Positions 46,343 through 56,284 are shown, numbered from the stretch's first letter. The stretch is 64,000 bases of DNA from Roseateles terrae (GCF_014192155.1 NZ_JACHXO010000008.1:1-64000), one strand, 5' to 3'. The notes: generated by a model from the sequence alone, not told the origin. Program-made: numbers and translations.

Positions 46343-46380
46343 CACCGAAACAAACAGGGGATGTGGGGGGTGTTTCGGTG
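46343..46380. repeat. hairpin between fliN and fliO (first)
   Basis: CACCGAAACA (46343-46352) pairs with TGTTTCGGTG (46371-46380), a perfect 10-bp stem with an 18-base G-rich loop. It adjoins the larger inverted repeat at 46385-46481. Confidence 0.85.
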
Positions 46381-46384
46381 GATC

Positions 46385-46481
46385 GAAACCGGTGACTGGG
46401 GGCCCTTTTCCTCCATGTCCCCCGGCCCCTGCAGGGCCTCCTCCTTTTACTTACGGAAAAGGGCCCCCAGTCACCGGTTTC
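46385..46481. repeat. 97-bp inverted repeat with 25-bp perfect arms
   Basis: The arms 46385-46409 (begins GAAACCGGTGACTGGGGGCC) and 46457-46481 are perfect complements, with a 47-base spacer that holds a smaller GGCCC/GGGCC hairpin. It lies between fliO and fliN, within an otherwise compact operon. The right arm and its flank (TTTACTTACGGAAAAGGGCC) resemble sequence at 62844-62872, which suggests a dispersed intergenic repeat. Confidence 0.9.
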
Positions 46482-46602
46482 TCCAACCGAGAACTGCGGG
46501 GGAGGGGACGGAGCGGTGCGGAGAGTCGGGCGCCTGAGGCAGGTCGCCGCGTCGGGAAGGCCCGTGTGCAGGTGCAGGCCGATGAGGCCGCACAGGCCGT
46601 GG

Positions 46603-47046
46603 TCAGGCCTTGCTCAGGCGGCGCATGCGCTCGGACGGCGTCACGATGTCGGTCAGGCGAATACCGAATTTGTCGTTCACCACCACCACCTCACCCTGCG
46701 CAATCAGGTAGCCATTCACCAGCACATCCATCGGCTCGCCCGCCAGCGCATCCAGTTCCACCACGGACCCTTGCGCCAGCTGCAGAATGTTCTTGATCGG
46801 GATGCGGGTGCGGCCCAGTTCAACCGTCAGCTGGACCGGAATGTCCAGAATCATGTTGATGTCACTGCCCGGCATATTGCCCGGCGTCGGCGTGAAATTG
46901 GTGAACGTCGCGGGAGCCACCTGCTCCGCCACCGACTGCACCTCTTCCACAGCCTGTCCACCACCACCGCCAGCCTCAGCCAGCGCCGCCGCCCATTCAG
47001 CGGCCATTGCGTCCTGTTCGTCCATCGAGTTCGGAGTGTCAGCCAT
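46603..47046 (-). CDS. fliN: flagellar motor switch protein FliN
   Basis: The 147-residue protein has the SpoA domain of FliN at its C-terminus (DIPVQLTVELGRTRIPIKNI, then VVELDALAGEPMDVLVNGYL). The first 60 residues are acidic and Gly-rich. FliN forms the base of the C ring and binds CheY-P and FliH. The ATG at 47046 overlaps the fliM stop by 8 bases, which decides the start against a frame to 47070. Confidence 0.96.
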   Translation of the reverse strand: MADTPNSMDEQDAMAAEWAAALAEAGGGGGQAVEEVQSVAEQVAPATFTNFTPTPGNMPGSDINMILDIPVQLTVELGRTRIPIKNILQLAQGSVVELDALAGEPMDVLVNGYLIAQGEVVVVNDKFGIRLTDIVTPSERMRRLSKA

Positions 47047-48040
47047 TGCGGGCTCCCAGCCAGCCCGCATCCGGGCCAGTCAGCAGTTTTTCAATCTTGA
47101 TCGAGTACTTGCCGTTCGACGTACCGTAATGGCAATCGAACACCGGCACACCATCCACCTTGGCCTGGATGATCTGTTCCAGATCCAGCTCAATGAAGTC
47201 GCCCGGCTTGAATGCCAGCAGCTGCTCCACCGTCGCCGGCGCCTTCGCCAGCTCCGCCACCAGCTCCACCTCGGCCGACTGGATCTGGTGCTTCAGCAGA
47301 TTCACCCAGCGCCGGTCCGGCTCGCTGGAATCACCCTGCGTGGTGCTGTAGAGCACATCGCGAATCGGCTCGAGCGTGGAATACGGAATGCAGAAGTACA
47401 CCGTGCCGCTCGTCTCGCCAATCTCCAGCGTGAAGCTGGTCGAGACAATGATTTCACTGGGCGTGGCGATATTCGCGAACTGCGGCTGCATTTCCGAGCG
47501 CTGATACTCCAGCTCCAGCGGATAGATGCCCTTCCACGCCTTCTGGTATTCCTGCGTGATCACTTCCACCAGGCGCAGGATGACCCGCTGCTCGGTCGCC
47601 GAGAAGTCACGACCCTCGATCCGCGTGTGGAACTTGCCAATGCCGCCAAAGAGCGAGTCAATGACCGCAAACACCAGCGTCGGGTCACAGACGATCAGGC
47701 CCGACCCCCGCAGCGGCTTCACCGACACGATGTTGAAGTTGGTCGGCACCACGATCTCGCGCAGGAAGGCGCTGTACTTCTGCACCTTGATGCCGCCAAT
47801 CGCCACTTCCGGGCTCTTGCGGATGAAGTTGAACAGCCCAATGCGGATATTCCGCGCAAAACGCTCGTTGATGATTTCCATCGTGGGCATGCGCCCACGA
47901 ACAATCCGCTCCTGGCTGGCCAGGTTGTACTCGCGAATGCCGCCGCTCTGGACCTCTTCGGCCTCGAGCTTCTGGCTCTCGCCAGTGATGCCCTGCAACA
48001 GGGCATCCACTTCGTCCTGGGAGAGGATCTGCTGGTTCAT
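47039..48040 (-). CDS. fliM: flagellar motor switch protein FliM
   Basis: The 333-residue protein starts with the CheY-binding peptide (LSQDEVDALLQGI), continues with the middle CheC-like domain (GRMPTMEIINERFARNIRIG) and ends with the SpoA domain (LLAFKPGDFIELDL). It passes the chemotaxis signal to the rotor. It overlaps fliN and lies 27 bp after fliL. Confidence 0.97.
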   Translation of the reverse strand: MNQQILSQDEVDALLQGITGESQKLEAEEVQSGGIREYNLASQERIVRGRMPTMEIINERFARNIRIGLFNFIRKSPEVAIGGIKVQKYSAFLREIVVPTNFNIVSVKPLRGSGLIVCDPTLVFAVIDSLFGGIGKFHTRIEGRDFSATEQRVILRLVEVITQEYQKAWKGIYPLELEYQRSEMQPQFANIATPSEIIVSTSFTLEIGETSGTVYFCIPYSTLEPIRDVLYSTTQGDSSEPDRRWVNLLKHQIQSAEVELVAELAKAPATVEQLLAFKPGDFIELDLEQIIQAKVDGVPVFDCHYGTSNGKYSIKIEKLLTGPDAGWLGARNG

Positions 48041-48067
48041 GACTTCAACCTTTGCACGGACCCGCGC

Positions 48068-48655
48068 TTATTGCACGATGAAGGTGGAAAACAGCACTTG
48101 CGTGACCGGGCTTTCCACCTGCTTCTTCTTTTTCTTCTTCTTTTTCGGCGCGTCGCTGTCTTCTTCGTCTTCGTCTTCCAGCTCGATGCCCATCGGGCGT
48201 ACGGCTTCACGGCGGATCTCGCGCGCCAGCTTTTCCTTGCCCTCCACCGTCAGCAGCTCCGCCGAGGTCTTGTGGGAGAGCACCAGCAGGACGTTGTTGC
48301 GGATGGCCGGCATGTAAGCCTTGAGCTGATCGGCAAAGTGCGGGTCCGCCACCTCCAGGGTGATGCCGACCTGCGCAAAACGGTCCACTTCCTTGTCCGC
48401 CAGATTGACGGTGAAAGGGTCCAGCGGCACGAACGTGGGCGGGGTGCCCGGCTTGGCATGGGCTGCCGCCGGAGCATGCGTCTCTTCAGCCGCGCCGCCT
48501 TCTTCATCGGCCGCGGCCGACTTCTTCTTCATCATCAGCAGGGCGCCCACGCCAGCCAGCACCAGCACCAGCACGATGGCGATGATGATGATCAGCTTCT
48601 TCTTGCCGCCGCCCTTGGCGGCGACCTCATTCCCTGCAGCAGCAGCAGTGGCCAT
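48068..48655 (-). CDS. fliL: flagellar basal-body protein FliL
   Basis: The 195-residue protein has one membrane helix (residues 21-41, KKLIIIIAIVLVLVLAGVGA) and a periplasmic FliL domain (FVPLDPFTVNLADKEVDRFA). FliL surrounds the stators. Near the C-terminus an acidic run (DEDEEDSD) is followed by a run of eight Lys, an unusual insertion before VTQVLFSTFIVQ. The ATG at 48655 has AGGAG 8 bases upstream; a longer frame to 48715 is not supported. Confidence 0.94.
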   Translation of the reverse strand: MATAAAAGNEVAAKGGGKKKLIIIIAIVLVLVLAGVGALLMMKKKSAAADEEGGAAEETHAPAAAHAKPGTPPTFVPLDPFTVNLADKEVDRFAQVGITLEVADPHFADQLKAYMPAIRNNVLLVLSHKTSAELLTVEGKEKLAREIRREAVRPMGIELEDEDEEDSDAPKKKKKKKKQVESPVTQVLFSTFIVQ

Positions 48656-48881
48656 GGGTGGGCTCCTGTAATCAGTCGGACATGCGGGCTCGCCAGGAGC
48701 CCCTCTACCGTCCATTGTGCGGCGACCGCGTCCGCGCCAAAACTGGAAAAGACAGGAAAAACAGCAGTTGGCGCTTGGACTGAGGACTTCGCACGCCCCG
48801 CCGGAACCCTCCCGGTCCGGCCAGACTGACGCTCAGGGATGCGCCGCCCCCCTCCGCCGTGCGGAAGGCAGCGGCGCGCGC

Positions 48882-50366
48882 TCAGGCGTACAGGTCCACC
48901 AGACCGCGCGGCGCCGTCCGGCGCTCGCTGCGGGCCACCGAGGTCAGGCCGTCATCGCCGCCCTTGCCGCCCAGACCACCGCGGCGTCCATCGCCGTCAC
49001 GGTCGCTGCCGCGCCCGTCCTGGCCGTTGCCCGACTGGGTCTGCGCAAAGACGCCGCCACCGCTGAGGGTGATGCCCTGGTTCTGCAACGCCGCCGCCAG
49101 ATCCGGCATGCTGCGCATCAGCACGTCACGGGTCTCGGCCTGGGCCGCATGGAAATTCACCTGCGCCTGCTGGCCGTCCAGCTGGATCTGGATGGCCACC
49201 GGCCCCATGTCCGCCGGATTCAGCTGCAGCTGCGCTTCATGGACACCGTCCTGGATCAGCAGGCTGACACTGGCCGACAGTTCCGGCGCGAAATCCGGGC
49301 TGTCCAGCGGCTGGGAGAGGGGGACCGAAGGCGCGTCCGCCGCACGCGGGGCGTCGGTGGCGCCCGCCGCGCCGGTGCCGTCCGCCTGCTGGGCCGCAGC
49401 CAGCAAGGCTTCAAAACTATGGCCCGGGCCGCCAGCGGCCGCGTGGTCGCCCAGCGCGATTTCCTTGCTGCCGCCTGCGAGGGCCTGCAGGCCTTCCAGC
49501 GCCTCGTCGGCGGGCTTTTTGCCGTCTGCGTCCGCCGCTGTGGCTTGCTGCAGCTCCTGCTGCAGGGCGTCATGCCCCGCTGCGCCGCCTGCATGGGCAT
49601 GGCCACCTTTGCCATGGCCGGCCACTGCTGCGTGATCTTCACCCGTGCCGTCCACCAGGCCATCCGCCTTGCCTTGCGGACGCGCCTCGGCCGGCGCATC
49701 GCCTCGCAGCATCGCCAGCATCTGCTGGGCAGCGGCAGTGGGATCGCCGGCCGCCGGGGTGTCCTTGGCGTCCTGGTCATCCTGACCGGCCGTCGCCTCA
49801 GTGCCGTCGGTCTTGCCGCCGGCCTGGGAAGACTGGCTGTTGTCGGTCGCAGTGTTGCGTGCGCCCACCGGCCTGGCGGCAGCGTCGGCCGCATCGGCCT
49901 TCGCCTGGGCCGACGGAGCGGGTGTCTTGGGAGCGTCCGCCTGCTTGTTGGCCGCATTCCGGTTCAAGGCATTGCGGGCGTTGAGCTTGTTTTCTTCCTG
50001 CGCCGTGCCACTGGTGCCGTTGCCATTGCCATGACCCGCGCCATTGGCGGCCCGGTTCTGGGCTGCGCGCTGAGCGGCCTGGGCCGCGTTGCTCGACGCC
50101 GTCGCCACGTTCGGCGTCTGCGGAGACGCCATCGATGGGCCCGGCAGGGACGTCGACGCAAACGGGGTCTGCGGGGCCTGGGCCTTCAGGTGGGACGCAC
50201 TCTGGTTCAGCAATTGAGAGAACGACGGCGCGGACGCGTTCGGCGCCGTCGCGGGCAAGGCCACGGCGCGGCCACTGTCCTTGCGGGTGCCGGCCGAGGG
50301 ACCGCCAAGGCCGCTCAGGGCGCTGCTGCCCGCGGCACCGGAATGATTCAGGGGGATCTGGGACAT
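48882..50366 (-). CDS. fliK: flagellar hook-length control protein FliK
   Basis: The 494-residue protein has a long disordered Ala/Gln/Asn-rich N-terminal part, as FliK rulers do, and the Flg_hook domain at residues about 375-460 (LNPADMGPVAIQIQLDGQQA, then MPDLAAALQNQGITL). It measures hook length and switches export specificity. The last 35 residues are Gly/Asp/Arg-rich. It is followed by a 226-bp gap to the fliL start. Confidence 0.93.
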   Translation of the reverse strand: MSQIPLNHSGAAGSSALSGLGGPSAGTRKDSGRAVALPATAPNASAPSFSQLLNQSASHLKAQAPQTPFASTSLPGPSMASPQTPNVATASSNAAQAAQRAAQNRAANGAGHGNGNGTSGTAQEENKLNARNALNRNAANKQADAPKTPAPSAQAKADAADAAARPVGARNTATDNSQSSQAGGKTDGTEATAGQDDQDAKDTPAAGDPTAAAQQMLAMLRGDAPAEARPQGKADGLVDGTGEDHAAVAGHGKGGHAHAGGAAGHDALQQELQQATAADADGKKPADEALEGLQALAGGSKEIALGDHAAAGGPGHSFEALLAAAQQADGTGAAGATDAPRAADAPSVPLSQPLDSPDFAPELSASVSLLIQDGVHEAQLQLNPADMGPVAIQIQLDGQQAQVNFHAAQAETRDVLMRSMPDLAAALQNQGITLSGGGVFAQTQSGNGQDGRGSDRDGDGRRGGLGGKGGDDGLTSVARSERRTAPRGLVDLYA

Positions 50367-50377
50367 GGACAGGGACC

Positions 50378-50848
50378 TCAGGCGACCAGACGGTTCAAAG
50401 GATTGCCGCCCCGAGCCGCGGCACGTGCCGCCTGCTCATCGGTCGTGCGCTGCTCCTGGCGCATCTGGGTGCGCAGGGCATCGGCACGGCGGCGCTCGAT
50501 CAGCTTGCGCACGGACGCCACACGGAGCTCACGCTCCTGCAGCACCCGGCGAGCCGCGTCCAGACGTTGATCCGCAAAGTCGGCCACCCCGGCCTGCTGG
50601 CCGATGGCCTGGTCCAGCCGCCCGCCAAAGTTCTGATAACAACCCAGAATCTGGATGGTGGTGCGCTGGGCAAATTCCTGCTTCCAGCGGGACTGGTAGT
50701 CGCTGCGATATTGGCTCAGCTGGTCATGCTGCAGCCGCGCCGCCTGGGACCGCCGTTCAGCGTCCTGGAGGAAGCGCAGGGCTTCGTCGCGCTCAGCTTC
50801 CGCGCGCTCCAGCAGCACGGTCAGCGCTTGCAGGTTGGAACTACTCAT
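50378..50848 (-). CDS. fliJ: flagellar export chaperone FliJ
   Basis: The 156-residue coiled-coil protein (heptad-rich, EALRFLQDAERRSQAARLQH, QYRSDYQSRWKQEF) is FliJ, the central stalk of the FliI ATPase ring. The ATG at 50848 has GAGG 7 bases upstream; a longer frame to 50920 would overlap the fliI end and lacks a site. fliK follows 11 bp later. Confidence 0.93.
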   Translation of the reverse strand: MSSSNLQALTVLLERAEAERDEALRFLQDAERRSQAARLQHDQLSQYRSDYQSRWKQEFAQRTTIQILGCYQNFGGRLDQAIGQQAGVADFADQRLDAARRVLQERELRVASVRKLIERRRADALRTQMRQEQRTTDEQAARAAARGGNPLNRLVA

Positions 50849-50880
50849 TGGCTTACCTCGTCCACGGATTTCCACGTCTT

Positions 50881-52305
50881 TCACGTGGAATGAAGTGTGG
50901 CCGCCAACTGGTTCAGGCAATCCGCCAAAGAAGCGGGTGAATGCATGTCTTGTTGAAGCAATCGGACCATGTCGGCATGCAAGCGAACGGCGGCATCCAG
51001 TTCCGGATCGTGCCCTGCCTGATAGGCGCCGAGCTGAATAAGATCACGCGCTTTGTTGTATTTCGCGAGCAATTGCCGGAATCGCCGAGCAAGTTCAACA
51101 TGACGACGGTCCGCCACGCTGGTCATGACCCGGGAAATCGATTTCTCCACGTCGATCGCGGGGTAATGCCCGCTCTCCGCGAGGTCCCGGCTGAGCACGA
51201 TGTGCCCGTCCAGGATCCCCCGCGCAGCATCGGCGATCGGGTCCTGCTGGTCATCCCCCTCCGAGAGGACGGTATAGAAGGCGGTGATCGAGCCTTCACC
51301 CGCCAGACCGTTGCCGCTACGCTCCACCAGTTGCGGAAGCTTGGCAAAGCACGAAGGCGGGTAGCCTTTGGTGGCGGGCGGTTCGCCAATGGCCAAGGCA
51401 ATCTCCCGCTGTGCCATCGCATAGCGGGTCAGTGAGTCCATCAGCAGCAGCACATGCTGGCCGCGATCCCGGAAATGCTCGGCAATGGCGGTGGCGTAGC
51501 TCGCGCCCTGCATGCGCAGCAGCGGCGGCGCGTCAGCCGGGGCCGCCACCACGACCGACCGGCGCAGGCCCTCTTCACCGAGGATGTCCTCGATGAATTC
51601 CTTCACCTCCCGGCCGCGTTCACCGATCAGCCCGACGACGATCACATCGGCCTGGGTGTAGCGGGCCATCATGCCCAGCAGCACCGATTTACCGACGCCG
51701 GTACCGGCAAACAGGCCCAGCCGCTGGCCACGGCCCACGGTGAGCAGCGAATTGATGGCGCGCACGCCGGTATCCAGCGGCCGACGCACCGGGTCGCGAT
51801 CCATCGCATTGATGGACCGGCGCACCATCGGTTCGTCCCGCACCTGCTGCAGCGGGCCGCCGCGATCCAGCGGATGTCCCTGGGGATCGACCACGCGACC
51901 CAGCAGCCCGTCGCCCATCGGCAGGTGCAGGCCGCGGTCTTCATCCCGGCGCCAGGGGTGGCGCTCTTCGCCGAGCGCCGGTCCATGCAGGGCCGCCGGA
52001 CGCGGCAGCACCATCGCACCGCTGGCCAGGCCGTGGATTTCGTCGGTGGGCATCAGATAGGCCCGGTCCCCCGAAAAGCCGACCACTTCGGCCTGCACCG
52101 GCCGCTGGCCGCGGCGAGGCTGGGCGGCGGAGGAGGGCATGTGGATCTCGCACACCGAGCCCACCGGGACCTTCACACCGGTCGCCTCCAGCACCAGGCC
52201 GGCCACCCGCACCAGCTTGCCTTGCGGCTCCAGCGAGGGAGCGTTGGTGGAAAAGTTCTGCAGGTCGCGGAAGTACTGCTGCCAGCGGTCGGTACGGGTG
52301 CTCAT
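50881..52305 (-). CDS. fliI: flagellum-specific ATP synthase FliI
   Basis: The 474-residue F1-type ATPase of the flagellar export apparatus shows Walker A ([15 protein letters not shown]), Walker B ([18 protein letters not shown]) and the family block [18 protein letters not shown]. Length is normal. It is followed by fliJ (32 bp) and preceded by fliH (8 bp). Confidence 0.97.
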   Translation of the reverse strand: MSTRTDRWQQYFRDLQNFSTNAPSLEPQGKLVRVAGLVLEATGVKVPVGSVCEIHMPSSAAQPRRGQRPVQAEVVGFSGDRAYLMPTDEIHGLASGAMVLPRPAALHGPALGEERHPWRRDEDRGLHLPMGDGLLGRVVDPQGHPLDRGGPLQQVRDEPMVRRSINAMDRDPVRRPLDTGVRAINSLLTVGRGQRLGLFAGTGVGKSVLLGMMARYTQADVIVVGLIGERGREVKEFIEDILGEEGLRRSVVVAAPADAPPLLRMQGASYATAIAEHFRDRGQHVLLLMDSLTRYAMAQREIALAIGEPPATKGYPPSCFAKLPQLVERSGNGLAGEGSITAFYTVLSEGDDQQDPIADAARGILDGHIVLSRDLAESGHYPAIDVEKSISRVMTSVADRRHVELARRFRQLLAKYNKARDLIQLGAYQAGHDPELDAAVRLHADMVRLLQQDMHSPASLADCLNQLAATLHST

Positions 52306-52313
52306 GGGCGACC

Positions 52314-53324
52314 TCAGGCCGGCGTGTCGTCGTCGAAGCGACTCTGGTCGAAGCGGCTGGCTTCAAATCGGCTCGGTTCAAATCGACCTGGCTCCGTGCG
52401 ATTCGACTCCCCGCGACCCGACTCCATGCGACCGGCGTCCCGTCCGCCCAAAGGCTCGCGGTCCAGATCCTCCCGCAGCATCTCGTGCAGCGGAGGCCGG
52501 GGCTCGGGGCGTGCGTCGGGGCGCCCCTCATGGGCGGGCGCAGGCGGGCGGCCGCGGGGCGCGTCTGCGTCCGAACCCGAACGGCGGTCTTCCCACACAG
52601 ACGCCTGCCCGATCGTGCTCACCGCCGCCTGCCAGCGGGCCGGCAAGGTGGCATCCACGCTGCAGATGTCGGCATCGACCTTGCAGCCGCCCCGGGCGAT
52701 GCTGGGGTCTGGAATCACCTGGGTCTCGCGGGCGCGCAACTCTTCGCCGGCGCCATCCAGCACCAGCGGCAGATCGTCCGGATGCACCCGCATGCGCACA
52801 TGGCGGGCATTGATCAGCAACGCCTCGACCGTGTCGTGCGCCACCTTGGCAATCAGTTCGGGGTGGGTGCGAAGCTCATTGCGCACCACCTGCCGCGCCA
52901 GTTCCACCGCGGTGCGGGCCAGCGAGTCCGCCATGTCCCGCTCCAGGCTCTGCAGGTCGGCATCAAAGCTGGTCACCAGCGCACCGACCTGGGCGCTGAT
53001 CTGCTTGGCAAAACTCTGTTTGAAGGCATCCAGTGCGGCCATGCCGTCCCGGTAGCCGTCCTGGTAGCCCGACTGCCGGGCCGCCTGCAGCAATTCGTCG
53101 ATGCTGGGCGCGGGCGGCGGCGGGGGCGCGGGCGGCTCCACCGGCGGCGGCGCGCTCACCGGCGGGCGGCGCGGCGCGGCACCACCGTCCAGCGAGCCCG
53201 GATTCCAGGCGGCAAAACCGGAGAGTTCCTCCCGCGGAATGATGCGGCTGTAGCTGGTGCCACGCGGCTGATCGCCTTCCGGGCGGGTGGGCGGCGGCAC
53301 TTGGCGGGGCGGGCGGTTGACCAT
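52314..53324 (-). CDS. fliH: flagellar assembly protein FliH
   Basis: The 336-residue protein has the FliH core at about residues 85-235 ([54 protein letters not shown]). FliH regulates FliI and docks it to FliN. Beyond the core, about 100 extra residues are Arg/Glu/Pro-rich and end in a run of near-identical pentapeptides ([20 protein letters not shown]). The N-terminus is also Pro-rich. Confidence 0.9.
   Translation of the reverse strand: MVNRPPRQVPPPTRPEGDQPRGTSYSRIIPREELSGFAAWNPGSLDGGAAPRRPPVSAPPPVEPPAPPPPPAPSIDELLQAARQSGYQDGYRDGMAALDAFKQSFAKQISAQVGALVTSFDADLQSLERDMADSLARTAVELARQVVRNELRTHPELIAKVAHDTVEALLINARHVRMRVHPDDLPLVLDGAGEELRARETQVIPDPSIARGGCKVDADICSVDATLPARWQAAVSTIGQASVWEDRRSGSDADAPRGRPPAPAHEGRPDARPEPRPPLHEMLREDLDREPLGGRDAGRMESGRGESNRTEPGRFEPSRFEASRFDQSRFDDDTPA
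52317..52421 (-). repeat. degenerate 15-bp repeat encoding SRFEx pentapeptides in fliH
   Basis: Four to six in-frame units encode a five-residue motif ([SGN]-R-[FGT]-[ED]-x) at the C-terminus of FliH. The units have drifted at DNA level, so this is an old repeat. Confidence 0.8.
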
Positions 53325-53360
53325 GAGAATGAACTGTCCTGACTGCGACCCGTAAGCCTA

Positions 53361-54356
53361 TTACAGGAATTGGTCGTCGCCGCCACCGGCCAGCACGATT
53401 TGTCCTTCGTCCACCAGACGCCGTACGACCTTGAGGATTTCCTTCTGCTCGGCTTCCACCTCCGACAGGCGCACCGGTCCGCGCGATTCCAGGTCTTCGC
53501 GCAGCGTTTCGGCGGCCCGGCTGGACATGTTGCGGAAGATCTTCTCGCGCAGTTCCGGCCCGGCGCCCTTGAGGGCCACGATGAGCGATTCGGACTGCAC
53601 TTCCTTGAGGATGGCCTGGATGCCACGATCGTCGATCTTGTCCATATCGTCGAAGGTGAACATGTTGTCCATGATCTTCTGGGCGAGGTCGGAGTCGGCT
53701 TCGCGGATGTAGTCCAGCACCGACGCCTCGACGCTGGAACCCATCATGTTGATGATTTCCGCCGCCGTCTTCACGCCACCCAGGTTGGACTTCTTCATGC
53801 GTTCGCCGCCGGCCAGGATCTGGCCCATCACCTCATTGAGGTCCTTCAGCGCCATTGGCTGAATGCCGTCCAGCGTGGCAATGCGGATCAGCACTTCATT
53901 GCGCTGACGTTCGGTGAAGACGCGCAGCACCGAGCTGCTCTGGTCAAAGTCCAGATGGGACAGGATGGCCGCCACGATCTGCGGGTGTTCATTGCGCAGC
54001 AGCTCGGCCACCGAGCCGGGGTCCATCCACTTCAGGCTTTCGATGGACGACACATCCGACCCCTGCAGGATGCGGTCCAGCAGCAGGTTGGCCTTGTCTT
54101 CGCCCAGCGCCTTGCGCAGCACCGAGCGTACATATTCGTCGGTGTCAGATACCAGCGTGCTCTGGGTCTCGGCCACCTTGTCGAAGCGTTCCAGCACCGA
54201 CTCGACCCGGTCGCGCGGGACGACCTTCATCTTGGCGATGGTTTCGCCCAGCTTCTGCACTTCCTTGGGGGCCAGATGCTTGAAGACCTCGGAGGCCTCC
54301 TCCTCGCCCAGGGACATGAGCAGGATGGCTGCGTCTTCTACGCCTTTGTCGTCCAT
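53361..54356 (-). CDS. fliG: flagellar motor switch protein FliG
   Basis: The 331-residue protein is of usual FliG length, with N-terminal FliF-binding (AILLMSLGEEEASEVFKHLA), middle (NEHPQIVAAILSHLDFDQSS) and C-terminal domains (FTFDDMDKIDDRGIQAILKE). The C-terminal charged residues interact with the stator. It lies 66 bp after fliF. Confidence 0.97.
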   Translation of the reverse strand: MDDKGVEDAAILLMSLGEEEASEVFKHLAPKEVQKLGETIAKMKVVPRDRVESVLERFDKVAETQSTLVSDTDEYVRSVLRKALGEDKANLLLDRILQGSDVSSIESLKWMDPGSVAELLRNEHPQIVAAILSHLDFDQSSSVLRVFTERQRNEVLIRIATLDGIQPMALKDLNEVMGQILAGGERMKKSNLGGVKTAAEIINMMGSSVEASVLDYIREADSDLAQKIMDNMFTFDDMDKIDDRGIQAILKEVQSESLIVALKGAGPELREKIFRNMSSRAAETLREDLESRGPVRLSEVEAEQKEILKVVRRLVDEGQIVLAGGGDDQFL

Positions 54357-54422
54357 GTCGGGTCTCGCTTGGATCTCGTGATGCGGTGGGGAATGGGATC
54401 GGTGGAAAGGGCCCTGGGCGCG

Positions 54423-56135
54423 TCAGCGCTTGGCCGTCTCCAGCTCTTCCCCGTTCACCCAGGCCCGCATGATGTTGGCCACGGCCACCGGATTGTCTCT
54501 CGCCAACTGGCGGGCACGCTCGAGTTTGTCGTTGGAGATAGGGGCTTCCAGGGCCGGCAGGCCGCCCGGGCCGGCCGCCAGGGCCAGTTGCTCGTTCTCG
54601 ATGACGCTCAGCTCGGTCGCGTTGGCGGCTTCCGCGTCTTCCTTCGGCGGCGGGGGCGGGAAGGCTGCCTTCAGCGCCGGACGGACCAGGCCGAAGACTG
54701 CAATCAGCGCCACCAGCACCAGGGCAGCCGGGATGGCGGCATCACGGGCCACGTCACGCAGCCAGGGCTGGCGCCACAGCGGCAGGTCGGCCGGTTCGTT
54801 CTTGTCCGCCACAAACGGCGCGCTGATCACCTTGACCGAATCGCCACGGTCCTGGGAGAAGCCCATGGCTTCCTTCACCAGGCTGTCGAGCTTCTGCAGT
54901 TCGGCATCGGACAGCGGCTGGCTGCTGGTCTTGCCCTTGGCATCGGTCACCGTCTTCTGGTTGATCACCACGGCCGCATTGAGGCGGCGCACCTGGCCAA
55001 TCGCATTGCGGGTCACCCGCACGGTGCGATCGACTTCGAATTCGGTGCCGTTCACGCGACGGGTGTTCTGCGCGCCGCCGCTGGTGCCGGCCGGTTGCAG
55101 CTGCTGGGCCTGGCCGTTGATCGGCGCGGCGGCCTGCGGCGGCACCTGGTTGGTGGTGGCGCCCGGCACACCGGTGGGCACCGCCGGGGTGCTGCCGATC
55201 TGCTCCTCGGAATTCATGCGGCGCACCGAGCTCTGGGTGTTGGGCCCCTGGTTCGGCTTGAACTCCTCGGCGGTCGATTCCACCTGGTTGAAGTCCACGT
55301 CCGCCGTCACGGTGGAGCGCAGGTTGTCGCGGCCCACCACCGGTTCCAGCAACTCCGCGATGCGCTTGTTCAGGTTGTTCTCGACCTGCTGCTTGTAAAG
55401 CAGCTGCTGGCTGTCCAGCCCGGTGCCGTTGTTGTCGTTGTTGTTGGAGAGCAGGGTGCCGGTGCTGTCCAGCACGCTGACGGCTTTGGGATTGAGTTCG
55501 GGCACCGAGGACGAGACCAGATGCACGATGCCGGCGATCTGGTTGCGGTCCAGGGTGTGGCCACCGCGCAGGGTCAGCATGACCGAGGCGCTGGGCTTTT
55601 GCTGCTCCCGGAAGAAGCCGTTCTGCTGCGGAATGGCCAGATGCACCCGGGCATCGGCCACATCCGCCATGGCGGTGATGGTGCGGGTGAGTTCCCCTTC
55701 CAGGCCGCGCTGGAAGTTCAGCCGTTCATTGAACTGGGTCTGGCCGATGGACTGCTTGTCCATCAGCTCGAAGCCGACGATGCCGCCCTTGGGCAGCCCC
55801 TGGGACGCCAGCTTCATGCGCAGGTCATACACCTGGTTCGCCGGAACCATGATGGTGCCGCCCGGCTCATTGCGGTAGGCCACATTCATCTGCGCCAGCT
55901 GGGCGATGACGGCACCGCCGTCTTTATCCGACAGACCGGAGAACAGCGGGCGGTAATCTCCCTTGCTGGTCATCATGGTCATCGCCACGATGACGGCCAG
56001 CAGGGCGGCCAGGCCGCCGCCGAGCATCAGCTTGCTTTTGGTGGGCATCGCGGCCAGGCGGGCCGGGAAGCTCTGGGGAGCTCCAGGCTTCACCTCGGCG
56101 GGGAGTCCGGCGGCAGGGCTCAGGGCGTTGTCCAT
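54423..56135 (-). CDS. fliF: flagellar MS-ring protein FliF
   Basis: The 570-residue membrane protein has two membrane helices (about residues 33-53 and 450-470) flanking a large periplasmic ring-building domain (YRPLFSGLSDKDGGAVIAQL, GIVGFELMDKQSIGQTQFNE). The C-terminus binds FliG. The ATG at 56135 is favoured over 56174, since MDNALSP fits the family start. It is the first gene of the long minus-strand operon and is divergent from fliE. Confidence 0.96.
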   Translation of the reverse strand: MDNALSPAAGLPAEVKPGAPQSFPARLAAMPTKSKLMLGGGLAALLAVIVAMTMMTSKGDYRPLFSGLSDKDGGAVIAQLAQMNVAYRNEPGGTIMVPANQVYDLRMKLASQGLPKGGIVGFELMDKQSIGQTQFNERLNFQRGLEGELTRTITAMADVADARVHLAIPQQNGFFREQQKPSASVMLTLRGGHTLDRNQIAGIVHLVSSSVPELNPKAVSVLDSTGTLLSNNNDNNGTGLDSQQLLYKQQVENNLNKRIAELLEPVVGRDNLRSTVTADVDFNQVESTAEEFKPNQGPNTQSSVRRMNSEEQIGSTPAVPTGVPGATTNQVPPQAAAPINGQAQQLQPAGTSGGAQNTRRVNGTEFEVDRTVRVTRNAIGQVRRLNAAVVINQKTVTDAKGKTSSQPLSDAELQKLDSLVKEAMGFSQDRGDSVKVISAPFVADKNEPADLPLWRQPWLRDVARDAAIPAALVLVALIAVFGLVRPALKAAFPPPPPKEDAEAANATELSVIENEQLALAAGPGGLPALEAPISNDKLERARQLARDNPVAVANIMRAWVNGEELETAKR

Positions 56136-56284
56136 GGGGCGGGTCGGTCGGCGTAAGTGGGTCGGGCATCGCACGGCCAGGGAGACTCCAGGCCGCAGTC
56201 GAAATTATTCGCAAGACTGGCCTCAAGAATGCGGGAAACAGGCCGAAGAAGGCCCCCTTGTTCCGCTCTTGCAGGGGCGAGGGA

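Noticed and set aside
46319-46537. A small frame over the fliN-fliO inverted repeat, and a similar one at 62727-62939.
   Set aside because: Both translate related repeat DNA (the shared RKRAP residues come from the repeat), so they are not genes.
56136-56284. A sigma-54 promoter between fliF and fliE.
   Set aside because: GG and GC pairs are present but with 8 bases between them, where sigma-54 needs 10.
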